From Massilia sp. 9096 (GTDB lineage: Bacteria; Pseudomonadota; Gammaproteobacteria; Burkholderiales; Burkholderiaceae_D): DNA of 64,000 bases. The translations under genes and the position numbers were made by a program. The DNA lies in contig NZ_JQNN01000001.1 in NCBI RefSeq assembly GCF_000745265.1, positions 3,906,001-3,970,000 on the forward strand, in the 5' to 3' direction. Of this stretch, positions 57,483-64,000 are shown one piece after another. Within the stretch, counting starts at the first letter, position 1; every line of letters starts with the position of its first letter. The notes under the pieces were generated by a model. The model did not search any database and had not been told where the DNA came from. It worked only from the letters and a program-made list of their open reading frames with translations.

Positions 57483-59903
57483 ATGTCTGATCTGTCTACC
57501 GCATCCGCCGTACGCAAGCCGCGTATCACCGGCGGCCTGTTCGTGCTTGCCGGCCTGTTCCTGCTGGTCGGCGGGCTCTACCTCGCCATCCTCGGCGGTT
57601 CCTGGTACTACCTGCTCGCCGGCCTCGGCGTGGTCCTCACCGGCGCCGGGCTGTTCGTCGGCCGGCGCTGGGCGCTGCATCTGTATGCGCTGGTCCTGGC
57701 CGGCACCGTCGCCTGGGCCCTGGCCGAAGTCGGGTTGCGCGGCTGGGAACTGGAGCCGAGATTGCTGGTGCCGACCCTGCTCGGCATCTATCTGCTGCTG
57801 CCATGGGTGGCGCCGCGGCTGGACGGCGGCCGCCGATACGGCCGCGCGCAGCTGCCGCTGCTGGCAGCGGTCGTGCTGTCGGTGGCGGTGGGTGCGGCAT
57901 CGCTGCTGCACGCGCCCGGCGTGGCCGGCGAGCTGCCGCCGGCGGACCATGTGGCCGACGCGCACGACCGCTCGGTACCTGACGCCGACTGGCAGTTCTA
58001 CGGCCGCACCGCCAAGGGCGACCGCTATTCGCCGCTGGACCAGATCAATGCCGCCAACGTCAAAGGCCTGCAGGTGGCGTGGCAGGCCCAGACCGGCGAC
58101 ACGATGCGCAAGGGCGAGGACGTCGGCGGCACCGACGCCGGCCACGAATTCAACTTCGAAGACACGCCCAGCAAGATCGGCGACACGCTCTACGTCTGCA
58201 CCGGCCACAGCTGGGTGGTGGCGTTCGACGCCAGGACCGGCAAGAAAAAGTGGACCTTCGACCCGCATGCCGACACCGACGCCGACGTCTACCTGGCCTG
58301 TCGCGGGGTCGCCTACTATGCCGCCCCGCCGGGCACCAGGACCGACTGCCCGACGCGCATCATCGCGCCCGTGCTGGACGCGCGCGTGATGGCGCTGAAC
58401 GCCGAAACCGGCAAGCCATGCGAGGACTTCGGCAGCCACGGCTTCATTTCGCTGACAAAGTACCTGGGCCACGTGCAGAAGGGCTTCCACTTCGTCACGT
58501 CGCCGCCGCTGGTGCTGCACGACCGCCTGATCCTGGGCGGCTGGGTGTGGGACAACCAGGCCGAGCACGAGCCGTCCGGCGCCGTGCGCAGCTTCGATCC
58601 GCTGACCGGCGCGCTGGTCTGGGCCTGGGACGTCGGGCACACGCCGCACAACTGGGCGCCGGGGCCGAACGATGAACTGACGCGCGGCACGCCGAATGCG
58701 TGGGGCGTGTACACGGCCGACCCCGACCTGAACCTGGTCTACCTCCCCCTGGGCAATGCGACGCCCGATTACTTCGGTGGCCACCGCCGCCCGTTCGACG
58801 AACAGTACTCGAGTTCCATCGTGGCGCTCGACATCAGCACCGGCGAAGAGCGCTGGCACTTCCAGACCACCCACCACGACCTGTGGGACATGGACTTGCC
58901 GATCGGTCCCTCGCTGGTGGATGTACCCGATCCGGCCAAGCCGGGCGAGCTGGTGCCGGCGCTGGTGCAGACCAATAAACGGGGCGAATTCTTCATGCTC
59001 GACCGCCGCACCGGTGCGCCGCTGGCCCGGGTCGAGGAAAAGCCGGTGCCCCAGGGCGCCGCGCCGGGCGACTACGTCAGCAAGACCCAGCCGTTCTCGA
59101 CCGGGCTGCCGTCGCTGACGCCGGCCGACCTGAAGGAAAACCATTTGTGGGGCGCGACGCCGTTCGACCAGCTGATCTGCCGCATCGAGTTCAAGTCGTT
59201 CAACTACCAGGGCCAGTTCACGCCGCCCGGCCTGAAGCGGACCATCGTCTACCCGGCCTTCGACGGCGTGATCGACTGGATGGGCGCCTCGATCGACCCG
59301 GACCGGAAAGTGGTGTTCGCGAACGCCAACTACATCCCGTTCACGGTGCAGCTGATCCCGCGCCAGCAGCCCGAGCAGAACGGCGCCATCAAGCCATGGA
59401 ACGGCCAAGGCAACCAGCCGATCAACACGACGCCCTATTCGCCGCAGTACGGCACGCCCTACATCGGCAGCGTGCACCCATGGCTCAACCCGCTGGGGGT
59501 GCCGTGCAATGCGCCGCCTTGGGGTACGCTGTCCGCGATCGACCTGACGACCCGCAAGATCGTATGGCAGCATCCGGTCGGCACGACGCGCGACACCGGG
59601 CCGTTCGGCACCCACGTCAACCTGCCGCTCAAGACCGGCATCTTCAACATCGGCGGCAACATCGTGACCAAGGGCGGCTTGATCTTCATGGGCGCCACCG
59701 CCGACGACTACCTGCGCGCCTATGACGAGCGCAACGGAGGCCTGCTGTGGCAGGCGCGCCTGCCGGCCGGGGGCCAGGCCACACCGATGTCGTATGCGGT
59801 CGGCGGCAAGCAATACGTCGTGATCGCCGCCGGCGGCCACGGCGGCCTGGGCACCAGGACCGGCGACTACGTCATCGCCTACAGCCTGGGCGGCGGCACC
59901 TGA
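57483..59903 (+). CDS. Membrane-bound PQQ-dependent glucose/quinate-type dehydrogenase
   Basis: An 806-aa enzyme. Residues 1-145 hold about five helices that anchor it and bind quinone. The periplasmic eight-blade propeller follows (WQFYGRTAKGDRYSPLDQIN; VCTGHSWVVAFDARTGKKKW; SSIVALDISTGEERWHFQTTHHDLWDMD; GGLLWQARLPAGGQATPMSY). Length and layout match Gcd (796 aa in E. coli), which oxidises glucose to gluconolactone; quinate dehydrogenases look similar. PQQ synthesis genes are not in the window. The ATG at 57483 has a GGAAAG site; 57465 is a weaker alternative. Confidence 0.9.
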   Translation: MSDLSTASAVRKPRITGGLFVLAGLFLLVGGLYLAILGGSWYYLLAGLGVVLTGAGLFVGRRWALHLYALVLAGTVAWALAEVGLRGWELEPRLLVPTLLGIYLLLPWVAPRLDGGRRYGRAQLPLLAAVVLSVAVGAASLLHAPGVAGELPPADHVADAHDRSVPDADWQFYGRTAKGDRYSPLDQINAANVKGLQVAWQAQTGDTMRKGEDVGGTDAGHEFNFEDTPSKIGDTLYVCTGHSWVVAFDARTGKKKWTFDPHADTDADVYLACRGVAYYAAPPGTRTDCPTRIIAPVLDARVMALNAETGKPCEDFGSHGFISLTKYLGHVQKGFHFVTSPPLVLHDRLILGGWVWDNQAEHEPSGAVRSFDPLTGALVWAWDVGHTPHNWAPGPNDELTRGTPNAWGVYTADPDLNLVYLPLGNATPDYFGGHRRPFDEQYSSSIVALDISTGEERWHFQTTHHDLWDMDLPIGPSLVDVPDPAKPGELVPALVQTNKRGEFFMLDRRTGAPLARVEEKPVPQGAAPGDYVSKTQPFSTGLPSLTPADLKENHLWGATPFDQLICRIEFKSFNYQGQFTPPGLKRTIVYPAFDGVIDWMGASIDPDRKVVFANANYIPFTVQLIPRQQPEQNGAIKPWNGQGNQPINTTPYSPQYGTPYIGSVHPWLNPLGVPCNAPPWGTLSAIDLTTRKIVWQHPVGTTRDTGPFGTHVNLPLKTGIFNIGGNIVTKGGLIFMGATADDYLRAYDERNGGLLWQARLPAGGQATPMSYAVGGKQYVVIAAGGHGGLGTRTGDYVIAYSLGGGT

Positions 59904-59926
59904 TGCCAGGCTGAAGTATGATCAAG

Positions 59927-59956
59927 AAGCCACGTCGACCCCAACGTGGCTTTTTT
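59927..59956 (+). terminator. Intrinsic terminator after the PQQ dehydrogenase
   Basis: AAGCCACGT/ACGTGGCTT with an 8-base loop and T6 tail, 23 bases after the stop. The next gene starts only 17 bases later. Confidence 0.88.
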
Positions 59957-59972
59957 CTTATCGGAGACGACC

Positions 59973-60446
59973 ATGGGAATGACCGCGAGCCTGTACGCCG
60001 TCGACGAACAGCAAGTCGACGCCCTGCGCAGCGATCCGGCGCAGGCTTTTACTCTTCTCTCTGCTGGCGGCGCCGCGGTGCACCTGGACAAGGCCTGGCA
60101 CGGCATCCATTACCTGCTGACCGGCACCGCATGGGAAGGCGACGAGCCGCTCAACTTCCTGCTGCATGGCGGCGAGCCGCTGGGCGACGAAGAAGGCGAC
60201 GAGCTGGTGCCGCGCGTGTTCGACGCCGACGAAGTGCGCCGGCTCGATGCGGCGCTGGCCCCGCTGGGCGCCGACCCGCTGCGCGCACGCTACGACCCGC
60301 GCGCGATGCGGGAACTGGACATCTATCCGGACATCTGGAGCGAGAAAGAGGCCTTGCCGTTTTGCCTGGAGCGCTTCGGCGCGCTCAAGGATTTCGTAAA
60401 GGAAATGGCACAGGAAGGACGCGGAATGGTGATCTTTGCGGGCTGA
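59973..60446 (+). CDS. YfbM/DUF1877-family protein
   Basis: A 157-aa cytoplasmic protein of unknown function. It opens MGMTASLYAVDEQQVDAL and has HLDKAWHGIHYLLTG, typical of DUF1877, with DIYPDIW and FVKEMAQEGRGMVIFAG at the end. A GGAG site precedes the ATG, right after the upstream terminator, so its promoter must overlap that hairpin or transcription reads through. Confidence 0.85.
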   Translation: MGMTASLYAVDEQQVDALRSDPAQAFTLLSAGGAAVHLDKAWHGIHYLLTGTAWEGDEPLNFLLHGGEPLGDEEGDELVPRVFDADEVRRLDAALAPLGADPLRARYDPRAMRELDIYPDIWSEKEALPFCLERFGALKDFVKEMAQEGRGMVIFAG

Positions 60447-60558
60447 TGAGCACTTGATGGGGTAAACGCGGGGTCGCCAGCAAGCGCGGCGCATTCCCCT
60501 TATACTGGCAAACCCCGCCGCGGCATGGACCGCGGCTTGACCTCATTTATGGATTGTC

Positions 60559-61659
60559 ATGTCAGCCCTGTTTACCCCGTTCAAACTCAAAGACGTCACC
60601 CTGCGTAACCGCATCGCCGTGCCGCCGATGTGCCAGTACAGCGCCCACGACGGCTTCGTCAACGAATGGCACCAGACCCACTACGCCGGCATCGCGCGCG
60701 GCGGCGCCGGCTTGGTGATCGTCGAAGCGACCGCCGTGTCGCCGGAAGGCCGCATCACCCCGGGCTGCACCGGCCTGTGGAATGACGCGCAAGTCGAGGG
60801 CATGGCCCACATCGCCTCCCGTATCAAGGCCGCCGGCGCCGTCGCCGGCATCCAGATCGGCCACGCCGGCCGCAAGGCCAGCGCCAACCGCCCGTGGGAA
60901 GGCGACGACCATATCCCATCCGACCAGCCGGGCGGCTGGGACACCATCGCGCCGTCGGCGATCGCCTTCGGCCAGGGTCTGCCGAAGGTCCCGAAAGCCA
61001 TGACGCTGGACGACATCGCACGCGTGAAAGCCGACTTCGTGGCCGCCGCCAAGCGCGCGCTGGCCGCCGGCTTCGAGTGGCTGGAACTGCACTTCGCACA
61101 CGGCTACCTGGGCCAGAGCTTCTTTTCGAGCCACAGCAACAAGCGCACCGACCAGTACGGCGGCGACTTCGCCGGCCGTAGCCGCTTCCTGCTCGAGACC
61201 CTGGAAGCCGTGCGCGAAGTCTGGCCGCAGAACCTGCCGCTGACCGCACGTTTCGGCGTCATCGAATACGACGGCAACGACGAACAGACCCTGAACGAGT
61301 CGATCGAACTGGTGCGCATGATGCGCCAGCGCGGCCTGGACATGCTGAGCGTCAGCGTCGGCTTCACCATCCCGGACGTCAAGATCCCCTGGGGTCCGGC
61401 GTTCCTCGGCCCGGTCGCCAAGCGCGTGCGCGACGAAGCCGGCCTGCCGGTCGCATCGGCATGGGGCTTCGACGGTCCGAACCTGGCCGAAGCCGCCGTC
61501 GCCGATGGCCAGCTGGACCTGGTCATGGTCGGCCGCGCCCACCTGGCCGATCCGCACTACCCGCTGCAGGCCGCCAAGGAACTGGGCGTCGAGCGTCCGA
61601 CCTGGGTCCTGCCGGCGCCGTATGCGCACTGGCTGGAACGCTATCAGATGGCGAAGTAA
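60559..61659 (+). CDS. Old yellow enzyme, YqjM class (NADPH:flavin oxidoreductase)
   Basis: A 366-aa FMN TIM barrel that reduces activated C=C bonds. FPFKLKDVTLRNRIAVPPMCQYSA carries the Cys that marks the YqjM/thermophilic-like class. GHAGRKAS (substrate His), HFAHGYLGQSFFSSHSNKRTDQYGG and DLVMVGRAHLADP are typical. The physiological substrate is unknown. Followed by a strong terminator. Confidence 0.93.
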   Translation: MSALFTPFKLKDVTLRNRIAVPPMCQYSAHDGFVNEWHQTHYAGIARGGAGLVIVEATAVSPEGRITPGCTGLWNDAQVEGMAHIASRIKAAGAVAGIQIGHAGRKASANRPWEGDDHIPSDQPGGWDTIAPSAIAFGQGLPKVPKAMTLDDIARVKADFVAAAKRALAAGFEWLELHFAHGYLGQSFFSSHSNKRTDQYGGDFAGRSRFLLETLEAVREVWPQNLPLTARFGVIEYDGNDEQTLNESIELVRMMRQRGLDMLSVSVGFTIPDVKIPWGPAFLGPVAKRVRDEAGLPVASAWGFDGPNLAEAAVADGQLDLVMVGRAHLADPHYPLQAAKELGVERPTWVLPAPYAHWLERYQMAK

Positions 61660-61676
61660 GCCGTCGATGTCGCAAT

Positions 61677-61707
61677 AAAAAAAGCCGGTCGACGACCGGC
61701 TTTTTTT
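61677..61707. terminator. Bidirectional terminator between old yellow enzyme and permease
   Basis: AAAGCCGGTC/GACCGGCTTT with a 3-base loop, A7 before and T7 after; serves both convergent genes. Confidence 0.92.
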
Positions 61708-61734
61708 GTATCTGGCGCAGCGCTCGGTGACGCT

Positions 61735-63249
61735 TCAGTGCGTCAGCTCGGCCTGCTCCGAGGCCGGCTTGTTCAGGCGGCTGTTGCGGATCCCGTAACC
61801 GAAATAGGTCACGATCGTGATCGCCATCCAGATCGAGAACACGGTGTAGGTGGTCCTGGACAAACCGAACACCAGGTAGATGCAGGCCGCGATCGACAGG
61901 CCCGGCACGAAGTACGGGCCGAACGGCACCCGAAACCCCTTGCGTCCGGTCGCCGCAGCGCGATCCGTAGCGCCCTGCTTTTTACGAATGACCGGCACCG
62001 CGACCGAGACCACGATGAAGGCGACCAGCGTGCCCATGCTCACCATGTCCCACAGGAAGGTCGAGTCGACCAGGCCGGCCACTACGCCCACCAGCACGCT
62101 CACGATCAGCGTATTGGTCACCGGCGACTGGGTGCGCGGATTGACAGTGCGGAACGATTTCGGGATCAGGCCATCCTTGGCGATCGCGTACAGGATGCGG
62201 GTCTGGCCGTAGATCGTCACCAGCGTCACCGAGAACACCGAGATGACGGCGCCGGCCGACAGCACTAGCGCCGGCCACGTTTTACCGGTCACGTTCTGCA
62301 GGATCACGGCAAGGCCCGCTTCCTGGCCCGCGAACATGCTGGCCGGCTGGGCGCCCAGCGCCGCGATTGCGACCAGCATGTAAAACACGGTGACGATGAC
62401 CAGCGCGGCCAGGATGCCGATCGGGACGTCGCGCGTCGGGTTTTTCGTCTCCTCGCCGGCGGTGGCGATGGTGTCCAGGCCGATGAAGGAGAAGAATACG
62501 GTACCGGCCGCCGCCGTCACGCCCGCCATGCCGCCGATGCCGGCGCCCTTTTCCGGCCACAGGAAGGGGTGGAAGTTATGCATGTCGAAGCCCGAAAACG
62601 CGATGATGGAAAAGAACACCAGGATCGCCAGCTTGATCAGCACCATGATCGCGTTGGTGGTCGCCGATTCCTTGGTGCCGCGGATCAAGAGCACGCAACA
62701 CAGCACCACCAGCAGGATGGGCGGCAGGTTGATATGGCCGGCGTGGAATTCGACGCCGCCATCCTTGCCGGCGACGATCATGGGCGCGCGCAACGCCTCC
62801 GGGATCTGCCAGCCGAGCGCGTTCTGCAGGAAATTGTTCAGGTAGTCCGACCAGCCGATCGCGGTGGCGCTGGCCGCCAGGCCATACTCCAGCAACAGGC
62901 AGGCCGCGACCACGAAGGCGGCGAACTCGCCGACCGTGGCGTAGGCGAACGAATACGACGAGCCCGAGGCCGGCACGCGGTCGGCCAGCTCGGCATAGCA
63001 CAGCGCGGTCAGGCCGGCGGTGATCGCGGCCATCAGGAAGGAGAGCACGACCGCCGGACCGGCTTTTGGCACGGCCTCGACCATCGTAAAAAAGATGCCG
63101 GTGCCGATGGTGGCGCCGACCCCGATCATGGTCAGGGGGAACAAGCCCAGCGAACGGCCGAGGCCGGCGCCGTGTGCGTTGCCCTCGTCGAGCTTGGCAC
63201 GCTCGGGCGACTTGGTTCGAAAGAGCTTTTGGCCCAATGTCTGGTTCAC
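61735..63249 (-). CDS. APC-superfamily amino-acid permease
   Basis: A 504-aa membrane protein with twelve or more helices, of the CAT/YfnA cationic amino-acid transporter type (GLFPLTMIGVGATIGTGIFF; CYAELADRVPASGSSYSFAYATVGEF; GLDTIATAGEETKNPTRDVPIGI). The GTG at 63249 (NQTLGQKLFRTK) is chosen because AAAGGA lies just upstream; an in-frame GTG at 63267 is possible. Substrate specificity (lysine, arginine or others) is not determined. Confidence 0.9.
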   Translation of the reverse strand: MNQTLGQKLFRTKSPERAKLDEGNAHGAGLGRSLGLFPLTMIGVGATIGTGIFFTMVEAVPKAGPAVVLSFLMAAITAGLTALCYAELADRVPASGSSYSFAYATVGEFAAFVVAACLLLEYGLAASATAIGWSDYLNNFLQNALGWQIPEALRAPMIVAGKDGGVEFHAGHINLPPILLVVLCCVLLIRGTKESATTNAIMVLIKLAILVFFSIIAFSGFDMHNFHPFLWPEKGAGIGGMAGVTAAAGTVFFSFIGLDTIATAGEETKNPTRDVPIGILAALVIVTVFYMLVAIAALGAQPASMFAGQEAGLAVILQNVTGKTWPALVLSAGAVISVFSVTLVTIYGQTRILYAIAKDGLIPKSFRTVNPRTQSPVTNTLIVSVLVGVVAGLVDSTFLWDMVSMGTLVAFIVVSVAVPVIRKKQGATDRAAATGRKGFRVPFGPYFVPGLSIAACIYLVFGLSRTTYTVFSIWMAITIVTYFGYGIRNSRLNKPASEQAELTH

Positions 63250-63380
63250 AACGCGTCCTTTGGTCACACGAATTCATCCGGCGGCCAAACGGCTGCCTCC
63301 AAAGTACGCGATTATAGGGCTATCCGCCGTTTCCGCCGCAGAAAAAGTTTCCCGGTTGATCGCGCTCTCTTGCCTTGGTA

Positions 63381-64000
63381 TCAATTCAGCAGCTGCACGT
63401 TCTTGCCGCTGACATTGCGCTGCGCCGGGTTGCCGGCCACGCGGATGCCGCCCGAGCCGGTGGTCTGCGCGACCAGCGAATCGCTGACGTTGGCGCTGAT
63501 GCCGCCCGAGCCGCTCGACGACAGGTCCGCTTGCCGGCTGCTCAAGCCGGCCAGTTCGAGCCGGCCGGAGCCGGACGAGTGCGCGCTCAGGCTGCGCACC
63601 GCGCCGCTCACGCGCAGCTCGCCGGAACCGCTGACGCCAACGTCCGCATAGTCGCCGCGCACCTGGCCGATGCTCATGCGGCCGGAACCGCTCAGCGCCA
63701 GGCGCGCGCTGCCGGCCTGCAGGGCGTCGGCATCGACACGGCCCGAGCCGCTGCCGTCGATGTCCAGCTTGTCGACCCGACCGGCCAGCACCAGCGTCCC
63801 GGATCCGCTCTGGTGCACCTGCAGTGGCGCGCCGTTCAGGTCCTGCACGGTCAGCTTGCCGGAACCGCCGTGGCGCACCTCGGTCAGGCGCGGCGTCGTG
63901 TAGATGACGTGCACCGGGTTGGAACTGCGGTACGAGCCCTCGGTCGAGATCACCAGGCTGTCGCCGCGCACGTCGGTGCGGATCAGCGGCAGCAGGTTGC
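63381..64000 (-). CDS. GIN-domain (DUF2807) envelope protein, N-terminus beyond window
   Basis: The last 206 codons of a beta-helix-forming protein; the frame continues through NLLPLIRTDVRGDSLVI off the right edge. The visible part is a run of short repeats rich in GSGSG (HQSGSGTL, DGSGSGRV, SGSGRM, SGSGELRV, SSGSGRLEL, SSSGSGGI), typical of the head GIN domain. These proteins are exported and bind an unknown partner. An export signal would be in the missing part. Confidence 0.85.
   Translation of the reverse strand, partial: NLLPLIRTDVRGDSLVISTEGSYRSSNPVHVIYTTPRLTEVRHGGSGKLTVQDLNGAPLQVHQSGSGTLVLAGRVDKLDIDGSGSGRVDADALQAGSARLALSGSGRMSIGQVRGDYADVGVSGSGELRVSGAVRSLSAHSSGSGRLELAGLSSRQADLSSSGSGGISANVSDSLVAQTTGSGGIRVAGNPAQRNVSGKNVQLLN

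Noticed and set aside
56121-59840. Open frame of over 1200 codons opposite the cardiolipin synthase and PQQ dehydrogenase
   Set aside because: Both real genes are certain; the antisense frame is low-complexity and has no ribosome site.

Overview
The window is about 64 kb of GC-rich chromosome from a betaproteobacterium, most likely Oxalobacteraceae of the Massilia/Telluria type. I infer this from the gene content and order (hrcA, then fur divergent from bamE-dapB; leuS-lptE-holA-proA; lptD-surA-pdxA-rsmA divergent from amgK-murU), the strong G/C third-position bias, and the many Massilia-like accessory genes. There is no rRNA, tRNA, CRISPR array, intact insertion sequence or prophage. It reads as ordinary chromosome with small lineage-specific islands. 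No intergenic gap exceeds 300 bases.

Layout. 1-13 kb is housekeeping, mostly minus strand: an MFS drug exporter (cut by the window edge) behind a THUMP RNA methyltransferase; a long operon leuS-lptE-holA-proA-hemJ-DsbA-family isomerase ending at a clear terminator; a barstar-like gene; bamE-dapB; fur; hrcA; a HAD hydrolase. Two copies of a short intergenic repeat with palindromic ends lie beside the methyltransferase gene and beside fur. 13-16.3 kb is accessory: two tandem lipoproteins built from a duplicated Cys-paired domain, a 72-aa secreted peptide, and a Tat-exported relative of vanadium haloperoxidases that has lost its catalytic core.

16-31 kb: the envelope operon lptD-surA-pdxA-rsmA, divergent from amgK-murU (peptidoglycan recycling), pepP and a UbiH-like hydroxylase; the three-gene proton-translocating transhydrogenase pntAA-pntAB-pntB; and nudJ-mnmA. 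31-41 kb is rich in signalling: CheW, a GAF/degenerate-GGDEF/EAL protein divergent from an HTH-GAF protein with repeated sequence motifs in the shared promoter, a receiver domain lacking the phosphorylated Asp, a Cache chemoreceptor, and an alpha-amino-acid ester hydrolase.

41-46 kb is an iron block: feoA-feoB plus a Cys-rich partner, bfd, a PepSY-type membrane protein and bacterioferritin, with Fur-box-like sites between feoA and bfd. 46-64 kb holds a YcgR/PilZ flagellar brake, a PfkB kinase with a GST, purB, a TonB-dependent receptor, cytochrome b561 with two YceI proteins, a glycine-zipper stress protein with four exact 60-residue repeats, a GlsB-type stress membrane protein, a cardiolipin synthase, a PQQ glucose dehydrogenase, an old yellow enzyme, an amino-acid permease and an incomplete GIN-domain (DUF2807) protein. 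Several gene ends carry clear intrinsic terminators.

I see no complete new defence or mobile system. The best candidates for undescribed biology are the HTH-GAF / GAF-EAL pair with its repeated operators, the two-lipoprotein locus, the gutted haloperoxidase, the 60-residue glycine-zipper repeats and the small intergenic repeat family.
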